From the NCBI RefSeq assembly GCF_018069705.1, contig NZ_CP072943.1, forward strand, positions 2,295,453 to 2,359,452: 64,000 nt of DNA, written 5' to 3'. Below are positions 35,993 to 44,316 of the stretch, piece after piece. Numbering within the stretch: position 1 is the stretch's first letter; every line of letters starts with the position of its first letter. The DNA is from Aminithiophilus ramosus (GTDB lineage Bacteria; Synergistota; Synergistia; Synergistales; Aminithiophilaceae). Made by a program: the position numbers and the translations under genes. The notes below the pieces were generated by a model that did not search any database, had not been told where the DNA came from, and worked only from the letters and a program-made list of their open reading frames with translations.

Positions 35993-36020
35993 TTGACATT
36001 AACTTGTCTGGTGATAAAGT
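35993..36020 (+). promoter_or_regulatory. Promoter of micropeptide module B
   Basis: TTGACA (35993-35998) and TAAAGT (36015-36020), 16-bp spacing, identical hexamers to module A. Confidence 0.65.
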
Positions 36021-36048
36021 TATGTCAATCAATAAAGGTCGATGCATC

Positions 36049-36195
36049 ATGAAAAAATTCTGTCTTCCTTGTCTGTCCTCCTCTGTCACCCGCCGGGACG
36101 ACGGCACTCCGACACGGTCCGCCCGCCCCACGGCATCGGCAGAAGGCCCCTTGCCGCACCGCCTCTCCTCGCGGGCCCAGGCGGACTTCGGGTAG
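36049..36195 (+). CDS. CxPC micropeptide B (48 residues)
   Basis: Begins MKKFCLPCLSSSVTRR and continues as an Arg/Ser/Pro-rich polar chain. The first eleven residues and the 120 bases upstream match module A at 29112-29240. AAAGG lies about ten bases upstream. It is the last element before the defence cassette, 115 bases from the helicase ATG. Because the tail is arginine-rich and GC-driven, only the N-terminal part may be under selection. Confidence 0.4.
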   Translation: MKKFCLPCLSSSVTRRDDGTPTRSARPTASAEGPLPHRLSSRAQADFG

Positions 36196-36260
36196 AGCTG
36201 GCCCGCCGAAAATCCCTTGAAGGGACGCGATATCTGGAATCTCCCTTCGCTCGTGATCCC

Positions 36261-36280
36261 GTTTTCGGGGTCCACTATAG
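36261..36280 (-). repeat. Solo copy of the IS3 terminal sequence
   Basis: The 20 bases are the exact reverse complement of the left end of the IS3 element at 32554 (CTATAGTGGACCCCGAAAAC). They lie 30 bases upstream of the helicase start, so an IS3 copy has been excised or partly deleted here, or its end now forms part of the operon promoter region. Confidence 0.65.
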
Positions 36281-36309
36281 GGAGCATGAGATCTCGAAGG
36301 GGGTACATC

Positions 36310-39300
36310 ATGAACGGCGCCATCGATATTTTCCGTTTCCACCGCCAGATAATGGAACGGTACGAGTCATTCGCCTCCAGCTTTCTCGATATCGACGATC
36401 CGCAGATCGAAGCAGCCTTGACGAATACCGGAAGGCTTCAGGCGATGTGCCCAGAACCGCTCATTCAATTCAACCCCTCCTACGAACCGGGGACGACCGT
36501 CGAGCAGCTTGTGGCCAAGGGAATCCTCCACCAAGGCATGGCGTCGATCTTCACAAACCTCTCTTTGCATAGACATCAGGAACAGGCCCTGCGTCTGGGA
36601 AGCGCGGGAGAAAGCTTCATCGTCACTTCGGGGACGGGATCGGGCAAATCCCTCACCTTCCTCGGGACGGTCTTCGATAATGTGCTCAAGAACCCCCGCA
36701 GGGGCATTGTGGGCCTCGTTGTGTATCCCATGAACGCCCTCATCAACTCGCAGTCCGGCGAGATACGGAAGTACGCCGAGATATACGAAAAAAACACGGG
36801 AGAGACCTTCCCCGTGACGTACGGTCAGTTCACCGGGCAGGAGGACGAGGAAAAACGCGAACGCATGCGCACGGATCCTCCCCACATCCTGCTGACAAAC
36901 TACATGATGCTCGAGCTGATACTCACCCGTCACGGCGACGAGCGCATCAAGAACGCGATCTTCTCCAATCTCAGGTATCTGGTCTTCGACGAGCTTCACA
37001 CTTTCAGGGGAAGGCAGGGCGCCGATGTCGCGCTTCTGATCCGGAGAATCAAGGCCGAATGCGCCGGCCCGATCGTCTGCATCGGCACTTCGGCGACCAT
37101 GGCGGGCGGAGCGCACGCGACGGATCGGAAGTGGAAGGTGGCCCAAGTCGCCTCGACCTTTTTCGGAACGCGCTTTTCTCCGGAACAGGTGATAGAGGAA
37201 TCTCTCCGGGCGATATCGTTCGACGACGCAGCTCCCCATCGCGAGGATCTGCTCAAGGAAATAAAAGATCCGAGGAGAAACCCCGAAGAGGGGGACGCTG
37301 CCCTTTCCGCCTCGCCGCTCTTCCGCTGGCTCGAGCGGAGTGTGGCGCTCAGGCCCGATGGCGGGAGTTTCCAGCGTGGGGAGCCCCGACCGCTCTCCGA
37401 TATCGTCACCTCCCTGAGCGCCGATACCGGCGCCGCTCCGGAAGTGTGCGAGAACGCGATCAAGGCGCTCTTCGAGAGCATCGCGACCGTCAATCTGAGG
37501 ATCGCGACGGCAAACGAAACATCTGCGCTCCGCAAGTCGTTCATCCTGCCCTTCAAGCTCCACCAGTTCATCGCCCAGTCCGCCCCCGTCTCCGTCTCCC
37601 TACACCGGGGAGAGGAGCGGATCGTCGTTTTTGACGGCTCGCCGACGAAAAGGGTCGGCGGCGTCCATGTTCCTTTGTTCCCGGTGGTGTTCAACCGTAC
37701 CTCGGGCAAGCCCTTCCTCTGCGTAAAAAAGAATGACTCCTCTGGCAGGCTTGAACCACGGGATTTCAACGAAGAGTCGCTTCCCGAAGGCGAACGGGGA
37801 AACGCGGAGTACGGCTACCTTCTCCCCGACGAGAAGGCCTGGAATCCGGACGAGGACCTGTTCAACGTTCCTTCAGACTACGTGAAGACCGTCGGAGGGT
37901 ATCCCGTCGTCAGGAAGGAGTATCGGCACAAGTTCCCGTCGCCCCTCTCCTACGACGTCTCCGGAAATTTCACCGAAGGAGGAGACGGGGAAGGAAGGTT
38001 CACGGGCTGGTTCGTCCCTGTAGGCTTTATCTACGATCCGACAAGCGGCGATTTCTATCACCACAAAACAAGCGAATACACGAAGCTGTCACGATTCGGC
38101 CTCGAAGGCAGGGCGACGACCACCACGGTGCTCTCTCTCGCGATCCTTGGGGCGATGTCGCGACTCGGCTTCAAAGACAAGGACTCGAAGATCCTGAGCT
38201 TTGCGGATAATCGCCAGGACTGCTCCCTCCAGTCCGGTCATTTCAACGACTTCGTCGCGACGGTGCGTCTGCGCTCCGCGCTCGTGCTCGCCCTTCGGGA
38301 GAAAAAGGAAATTCCCTTCTCCGACATCGAAGACGAGGTGTTCGAGCGTCTTGCCCTCGATATGGGAGAGTATGCCCGTACATCCGAGAGCGGAGAGATT
38401 TTCTGCAGCAGAAGGAAAGAGATTCAGGACATCTTCAAGACCCTCCTCAAGTACATGCTGCTCAACGACCTGAGAAACGCATGGCGCGTCAACCTTCCGG
38501 GGCTGGAGGCATGCGGACTCATGCGGATCTCCTACAAGGGGTGGGAGGAGCGCGTCGCCGACGAACGATGGAATTCCGTCCGGGCGATCTGCGACGAAGC
38601 CGGGCAGAACTTCGAGGAGATCGTCTACAGCATTCTCGACTTCTTCCGGAAATCCGGCGCGGTGCATCACAACGCCTATTTCGAGAACAACGCCGTACGG
38701 AAGAACATCGAAAAGTTCAAGAGCACGCTGAACGACGACTGGGTGCCGGAAAACAACGATATCCGCGACCCCTCCTGGCTGACGCTCGACAGGAAACGGC
38801 TGGATCTTCGGAAAGGAAGCGGCTACGCGCAGTCGGTGGGAGCGAGAAGCCGCCTTGGCATCCATATCCGCCGGGCTCTGGGGAAGGAAAAAATGAATGC
38901 GGAAACGTACCGCGGCTTCATCGTTGAGGTGCTCGGCATCATGGAGGACGCGGGCTGGATCACGAGCATGCAGGTGGACGAAGAGGGACGCGCCTATAGG
39001 CTCAACGCCGACCAGATCGTCTGGACAATCGGCGATGGAACCGTTCCTTTCGACCCCGTCTACCGGCCAAACAGCCGCCGGAAGGAACGGAAGCCGAACG
39101 TTTTTTTCACCGAACTTTACGAAAAAGCCTCTTTCAGCGGACGGATCAAGTCGCGGGAGCACACGGGGCAGACGGACAAAGAGAGCAGAAAACAGCGGGA
39201 GGAAGACTTCCGCGAGGGAAAACTGGCGGCGCTCTTCTGCTCGCCCACCATGGAGCTCGGCATCGACATCGCGGACCTCAACGTCGTTCACATGAGGAAC

Positions 39301-41439
39301 GTGCCGCCGAACACCGCGAACTACGCCCAGCGTTCGGGACGGGCAGGGCGGAGCGGACAGCCAGCCCTGGTTTTTACAAGCTGCAGCAGGCAGTCGGCCC
39401 ATGATACCCATTTCTTCAACAGACGCGATCAGATGGTCGCGGGAACGGTCGCGGCTCCCCGTCTCGATCTCTCCAACGAGGAACTGCTTCGGAGCCATTT
39501 CCACGCCCTCTATCTCTCCACGCTCGGGTTGACGGGGCTCGACAGCCGCCTCGACGATCTGCTCGACTGCATGCACCCGGAATTGCCCCTCAAACCGGAA
39601 GTCCGGGGAGACCTCTCCGATGCCGAGCGGCGCGGCGTTCGCGTATTGGAAAAGTGGTGCAGCGTCGTCGCAGACCTGTCGATCGGGGGGAATGAAACGA
39701 CCCGCCCCGAAACCGCGGAGCGGTGGCTCGCTGGAATCCGGGACGCCTTCGACGCTTCGTTGAATCGCTGGCGGAACCTCTATCGCCAGTATCTGGATCA
39801 GGTTCGGGCCGCCAGACGGGTCATGGACAATCCCGCCTTCAAGACGACGAGCCCGGAATACAAGGAGGCACAGCGGAACGATATGCTCGCCCGTCGTCTG
39901 CGCGCTCTCCTGTTGAACGACGTTTCTTCCGGTTCCGTCTCGGAGTTCTACAGCTACCGCTATCTCGCAAGCGAGGGGTTTCTGCCCGGATACAACTTCA
40001 CCAGGCTTCCGATCCGCCTCTTCCTCGACGTCGGAAAAGGAACCGATGCGATCAGCCGGGACAGGGTGCTCGCCATCAGGGAGATGGGACCGGAAAATCT
40101 CGTCTATCACAACGGCTCGAAGTACAAGGTCACCCGCGCACAGATACGCGAAACCGCCGACGAAAGCCAGGAGGCGACCGTCTGTCTGGATTCCGGCTAC
40201 ATCCTCTTCGACCGGGAACAGGCATTGAACACCGACCCGTGGAGCGGTGCCGAGCTCGACGGACGCACCCTCAAGATCGCGGGACTTCTCCCGCTGCCGG
40301 ATGCCCTTGCGGAACGGACACAGCACATAACCTGCGACGAGGAGGAACGTCAGCGAATCGGCTATCAGATCGACACATACTTCCGGTTCAAAGGGGATTA
40401 TTCCCGTCTCTCCGAGATCCGCCTCATGGCCGGGGAGGACGTCCTTCTCCGGCTCCGATACGTTCCCTCCGCCGAGCTGATCTACGTGAACTCGAAATGG
40501 AGGATCACCAGGGAGGACGGATTCGTGCTCAACCGCATCTCCGGGCACTGGAAGAGCCACGGTTTCCGGGAGAGAGTGCTGAACGGGCAGGAGAAGATCA
40601 GCAAGGTGAAAGCGGAGGATCTGAAGGTCATCAAGCTCTACACAAGCGATACCGCCGACGCCCTCTACATAGAGCCGCTCAAGATCCTCAACCTCGACTA
40701 CGCCGGGCGCGTGACGCTCCAGTATGCACTGAAGACGGCCGTCGAACGGGTCTTCCAGGTGGAGAGCGCGGAACTCGGCATCACGCCCATCGGCAACCCC
40801 GAGACGCCGAATCTGCTCATGTTCGAGGCCTCGGAGGGAAGCCTCGGCGTCATGGCGGCCTTCGTCCGTGAAAGTTCCGCGTGGAGGCGCGTCGTCGACG
40901 AGGCGTGGAAAATCTGCCGCTTCGACGAGGAGGACTACAAGGAAAAAGCGAGCTACGACGACCTGCTGAGCTACTACAACCAGCCCGACCATGCCGTGAT
41001 CGACCGCCACCTTGTCAAAAACGCGCTCGAACGCCTCCGCGACGCCCGCGAAGAGGTGGGCTCCTCCGAGGGGGGAACCTACGAGGAGCAGTACCGCCGC
41101 CTGCTGGAGACATACGATGTGACCAGCTCCACGGAGAGGCGTTTTCTCGACTATCTTCACGAGAGAGGCCTGCGCCTCCCCGACGACGCGCAGCGGCGGA
41201 TCGAGGGACTCTACTGCCAGCCGGACTTCTACTACGAACGGAAATCAGGAGGAAACGCGCTTCCTCTGCACGTCTTCTGCGACGGCACGCCTCACGATGC
41301 CGAGGGCGTGCGGGATCGCGACGCGTCGCAGCGGGAAGCGATCATCGACAAGGGCCAGGATTATATCGTCTACTGCTATCGGGACTCGCTGGACGACATC
41401 GTCGCCTCCCGCCCCGACGTCTTCAGAAAGGTGCGGTGA
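36310..41439 (+). CDS. Large DExH helicase with MZB/DUF1998-like region and Vsr/DUF559-like nuclease tail
   Basis: A 1709-residue protein, first gene of the cassette. Helicase core: Walker A GTGSGKS at 108-114, DELH at 227-230, GTSAT at about 259, and motif VI QRSGRAGR at about 1007, with the long insert and the GIDIADLNVVHMRNVPPNTA string typical of COG1205/MrfA-like SF2 helicases. About 1475-1570 resembles the MZB (DUF1998) zinc domain, but the expected CYDCLLSY is SYDDLLSYYNQPDH (S1548, D1551), so zinc ligands are lost. The tail (1638-1700) has PDFYYE, VFCDGTPHD (D1658, H1662) and RDASQREAIIDKGQ, matching Vsr/DUF559-type PD-(D/E)XK nucleases. ATG at 36310 follows AAGGGGG. DruE, or fused DrmA-DrmB, are the nearest described relatives in architecture. 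Confidence 0.8.
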   Translation: MNGAIDIFRFHRQIMERYESFASSFLDIDDPQIEAALTNTGRLQAMCPEPLIQFNPSYEPGTTVEQLVAKGILHQGMASIFTNLSLHRHQEQALRLGSAGESFIVTSGTGSGKSLTFLGTVFDNVLKNPRRGIVGLVVYPMNALINSQSGEIRKYAEIYEKNTGETFPVTYGQFTGQEDEEKRERMRTDPPHILLTNYMMLELILTRHGDERIKNAIFSNLRYLVFDELHTFRGRQGADVALLIRRIKAECAGPIVCIGTSATMAGGAHATDRKWKVAQVASTFFGTRFSPEQVIEESLRAISFDDAAPHREDLLKEIKDPRRNPEEGDAALSASPLFRWLERSVALRPDGGSFQRGEPRPLSDIVTSLSADTGAAPEVCENAIKALFESIATVNLRIATANETSALRKSFILPFKLHQFIAQSAPVSVSLHRGEERIVVFDGSPTKRVGGVHVPLFPVVFNRTSGKPFLCVKKNDSSGRLEPRDFNEESLPEGERGNAEYGYLLPDEKAWNPDEDLFNVPSDYVKTVGGYPVVRKEYRHKFPSPLSYDVSGNFTEGGDGEGRFTGWFVPVGFIYDPTSGDFYHHKTSEYTKLSRFGLEGRATTTTVLSLAILGAMSRLGFKDKDSKILSFADNRQDCSLQSGHFNDFVATVRLRSALVLALREKKEIPFSDIEDEVFERLALDMGEYARTSESGEIFCSRRKEIQDIFKTLLKYMLLNDLRNAWRVNLPGLEACGLMRISYKGWEERVADERWNSVRAICDEAGQNFEEIVYSILDFFRKSGAVHHNAYFENNAVRKNIEKFKSTLNDDWVPENNDIRDPSWLTLDRKRLDLRKGSGYAQSVGARSRLGIHIRRALGKEKMNAETYRGFIVEVLGIMEDAGWITSMQVDEEGRAYRLNADQIVWTIGDGTVPFDPVYRPNSRRKERKPNVFFTELYEKASFSGRIKSREHTGQTDKESRKQREEDFREGKLAALFCSPTMELGIDIADLNVVHMRNVPPNTANYAQRSGRAGRSGQPALVFTSCSRQSAHDTHFFNRRDQMVAGTVAAPRLDLSNEELLRSHFHALYLSTLGLTGLDSRLDDLLDCMHPELPLKPEVRGDLSDAERRGVRVLEKWCSVVADLSIGGNETTRPETAERWLAGIRDAFDASLNRWRNLYRQYLDQVRAARRVMDNPAFKTTSPEYKEAQRNDMLARRLRALLLNDVSSGSVSEFYSYRYLASEGFLPGYNFTRLPIRLFLDVGKGTDAISRDRVLAIREMGPENLVYHNGSKYKVTRAQIRETADESQEATVCLDSGYILFDREQALNTDPWSGAELDGRTLKIAGLLPLPDALAERTQHITCDEEERQRIGYQIDTYFRFKGDYSRLSEIRLMAGEDVLLRLRYVPSAELIYVNSKWRITREDGFVLNRISGHWKSHGFRERVLNGQEKISKVKAEDLKVIKLYTSDTADALYIEPLKILNLDYAGRVTLQYALKTAVERVFQVESAELGITPIGNPETPNLLMFEASEGSLGVMAAFVRESSAWRRVVDEAWKICRFDEEDYKEKASYDDLLSYYNQPDHAVIDRHLVKNALERLRDAREEVGSSEGGTYEEQYRRLLETYDVTSSTERRFLDYLHERGLRLPDDAQRRIEGLYCQPDFYYERKSGGNALPLHVFCDGTPHDAEGVRDRDASQREAIIDKGQDYIVYCYRDSLDDIVASRPDVFRKVR

Positions 41440-41445
41440 AAAGGG

Positions 41446-44316
41446 GTGATCTACAAAACGGGAACGCTCGTGCATGCACGGAGCCGCGACTGGGTCGTTC
41501 TGCCGTCCGAGCGCGAAGATCTGCTCCGCCTCAAGCCGCTCGACGGGCGAGAGGATGATGTCTGCGGCATCTTCCTTCCGCTCGCGAAGAGGGGAGAGAT
41601 CGTCCCTTCGCAGTTCGGTCCGCCCACTGTGAACGACCTAGGCAGCGCACGGGCCGCCCGCCTCCTTTTCGACGCCTCCCGCCTCTCTCTCCGTTCGGCG
41701 GCCGGTCCTTTCCGGTGCGCGGCTCGGCTCGGCTTCCGTCCCCGGAGCTACCAGATGGTTCCCCTCGTCATGGCCCTCAAACAGAGAGAAGGGGTGCGCC
41801 TTCTGCTTGCCGACGACGTAGGCGTCGGCAAAACCGTCGAAGCCCTCCTCATCGCCAGGGAGCTGCTCGAGCGGCGGGAAATAGGGCGCTTCGCCGTCAT
41901 CTGTCCGCCGCACCTCTGCGAACAGTGGCAGGAGGAGTTGAAGGACAAGTTCGGAATCGACGCCGTCATTCTCCGGACGGGCACCCAGGCGGCGCTCGAC
42001 CGGCAGGTTCCGGGCGACGCGAGCGTCTACAGCTATTTCCCCTGCCAGGTCATCAGCATCGACTACATCAAGGCGGACAACCGCTACTCCGTCTTCGCTT
42101 CGCAGGCTCCCGAGCTGGTCATCGTGGACGAAGCGCACGCCTGTGCCCGTCCCCAGGGCACCCGCGCGGGGCAGCAGCTCCGCTACAGGCTCCTCCGCGC
42201 CCTCGCCGAAAAGAAGGAGCGTAACCTCGTCCTCGTCACCGCCACGCCCCACTCCGGAAAAGAGGAGGAATTCCGCTCGCTGCTCGGCCTCCTGAAACCG
42301 GAATTCGAAAGCGGAGAGTGGGAGGGAAAGGAATCTTTCCGCAAAGAACTTGCGCGGCACTTCGTCCAGAGGAAAAGGGAAAACATCGTCCGCTGGATGG
42401 ACGAGCACACCCCCTTCCCGAAGCGAATCGCCGTCGACTTCCCCTACGAACTCGACCAAGCCTACCAGGAACTGTACGACGACGTGCTGCTCTTTGCCTC
42501 CGATCTCATGGCGAACAAGCGCGGTACCGAAAACCAGAAACGCTTCCGATACTGGTCCGCTCTGGCGCTCCTCCGGGGCATCATGTCCAGCCCGAGAGCG
42601 GGTGTTTCCATGCTCGAAAACCGCGCCGCCGGAGGGGCTCTCCCCGAGAACGACAACGGAGGCGCCGACGCGGCCTCCCTGGAGCACCCCCACTACGAAC
42701 GCCTCGAGGGGAGCGACGACGAACTGCCGACTCCCGTACTGAACCGTACCGAGCTGACTGTCGCGCAGCGGGAGAAGTTCAGGGAGTTCGCCGGACGGCT
42801 TCGCCGCATGGAAGGGGACGCGCACGACGTCAAAAGCGCCTCCTGTATTCTGCAGCTTCGCCGATGGCTCACCGAGGGTTACAGCCCCATCGTTTTCTGC
42901 CGCTACATCCTGACGGCAAAATACCTTGCCGAACGCCTCGCCGACGCCTTCGGACGGAAAGCCGTCGTCGAGTGCGTCACCAGCGAAGATCCAGACGAGG
43001 TACGTCGCGCGAGAGTGGAGGCGATGACCCCCGAGACCGCCGGAGGCAAACGGCGGATTCTCGTGGCCACCGACTGCCTCTCCGAGGGAATCAACCTCCA
43101 GAACCTCTTCGACGCGGTGCTTCACTACGATCTTCCGTGGAATCCGAACCGCCTCGAACAGCGCGAGGGGCGCGTCGACCGCTTCGGGCAGACGCGCCCG
43201 GAAATATCCACATGCCTTCTCTACGGGAAGGACAACCCGATGGACCGGGTCGTCCTGAGAGTCCTCTACAACAAGGCCAGAACCATCCGCAACAACATCG
43301 GCGTGAGCATCCCCTTCCCCGAGGACTCGAAGGTCTTCCTCGACACCATCTTTCAGGCGATCCTCGCCGAGGCGGAGAAAAAACGCAAACCGACGAGGCA
43401 GATGGAGCTGTTCGATATCGAAGAGCGGGTCAGGTGCGAAGTGGAGCTGGATCGTCTCGTCACCGTCGCGGAAAAGAAGGAATCCGCGCTCCGCACGATC
43501 TTCGCGCAGCAGGGTATCAAGGCGCAGGAACTGGAAGAGGACCTCGCCATTACCGACGCCGCCGTGGGGCGGCCGGAGACTGTATATCGCTTTGTGGACT
43601 CCGCCCTCGGCGAACTCTTCGGAGTGCGGGCAGAGAAAGACCCGAAAGCCCTCACCCTCGACCTGCCGCGCTCCGCCTTCCCCGAGAAGCTGCGTCCCTG
43701 GCTGGAGGAAGCCTCCCGAAAGGGAGAGGCGCGACTCGCCTTCCGCGCTCCCCTTCCCGAGGGACGCCGGTACTGGGGGCGCAACCACGACGCGGTGGAG
43801 GCACTCTGCCGGGCCGTGCTCGCCGAAGCCCTCGCCCCCTCCCCCGACGGCTCGGCGCCCCCCAGAGTCGCCCGGGCCGCCGTGGTGCTCTCCCACGCGG
43901 TGCGTGAGCGCACCGTCCTCTACGTGCTCCGCGCCCGCCACGTCATCGACGACCGGCGCGCGAAAAAAAGGATGGTGGCCGAGGAGATCCTGCTGCGGGG
44001 CCTTGCCGGGGAGGAGCGGAGCGTCGTCGAGAATGACGTCGTCGAACGCCTCATGGAGAACCCCATGGCGGCGGGCGATCTGCCGCTTTCCGTGCAGGCG
44101 GCGCAGCTCGAACGGGAACTCTCCATGATCGAAGGGCTGCGCCCCGGCTTCGACGCGCTGGCTCTGACACGGGCGCGGGAACTCATCTCGCAGCACGAGC
44201 GCTACTACAGGGCGCTCGGAACCGAATCCAGAAGCGACCGATTCCGTGTGGTCGAACCCGTAATCCCGATGGATATCCTCGGAATCTACATTTTTCTCCC
44301 CGGAGGTGCGTCATGA
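41446..44316 (+). CDS. SNF2-type helicase, DrmD-like
   Basis: A 956-residue ATPase. GVGKT Walker A at 126-130 (within LLLADDVGVGKTVEALLIAR), DEAH at 228-231, TATPHSG at about 265, and the C-terminal helicase block with ATDCLSEGINLQNL and QREGRVDRFGQ (from 572). About 250 residues of charged C-terminal sequence follow. The overall length and order fit the RapA/SNF2-like DrmD proteins of class 1 DISARM as I recall them. A GTG start at 41446 lies six bases after the first gene and right behind AAAAGGG; its stop overlaps the methylase ATG (ATGA). Tight packing implies one operon and one complex or pathway. Confidence 0.82.
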   Translation: MIYKTGTLVHARSRDWVVLPSEREDLLRLKPLDGREDDVCGIFLPLAKRGEIVPSQFGPPTVNDLGSARAARLLFDASRLSLRSAAGPFRCAARLGFRPRSYQMVPLVMALKQREGVRLLLADDVGVGKTVEALLIARELLERREIGRFAVICPPHLCEQWQEELKDKFGIDAVILRTGTQAALDRQVPGDASVYSYFPCQVISIDYIKADNRYSVFASQAPELVIVDEAHACARPQGTRAGQQLRYRLLRALAEKKERNLVLVTATPHSGKEEEFRSLLGLLKPEFESGEWEGKESFRKELARHFVQRKRENIVRWMDEHTPFPKRIAVDFPYELDQAYQELYDDVLLFASDLMANKRGTENQKRFRYWSALALLRGIMSSPRAGVSMLENRAAGGALPENDNGGADAASLEHPHYERLEGSDDELPTPVLNRTELTVAQREKFREFAGRLRRMEGDAHDVKSASCILQLRRWLTEGYSPIVFCRYILTAKYLAERLADAFGRKAVVECVTSEDPDEVRRARVEAMTPETAGGKRRILVATDCLSEGINLQNLFDAVLHYDLPWNPNRLEQREGRVDRFGQTRPEISTCLLYGKDNPMDRVVLRVLYNKARTIRNNIGVSIPFPEDSKVFLDTIFQAILAEAEKKRKPTRQMELFDIEERVRCEVELDRLVTVAEKKESALRTIFAQQGIKAQELEEDLAITDAAVGRPETVYRFVDSALGELFGVRAEKDPKALTLDLPRSAFPEKLRPWLEEASRKGEARLAFRAPLPEGRRYWGRNHDAVEALCRAVLAEALAPSPDGSAPPRVARAAVVLSHAVRERTVLYVLRARHVIDDRRAKKRMVAEEILLRGLAGEERSVVENDVVERLMENPMAAGDLPLSVQAAQLERELSMIEGLRPGFDALALTRARELISQHERYYRALGTESRSDRFRVVEPVIPMDILGIYIFLPGGAS

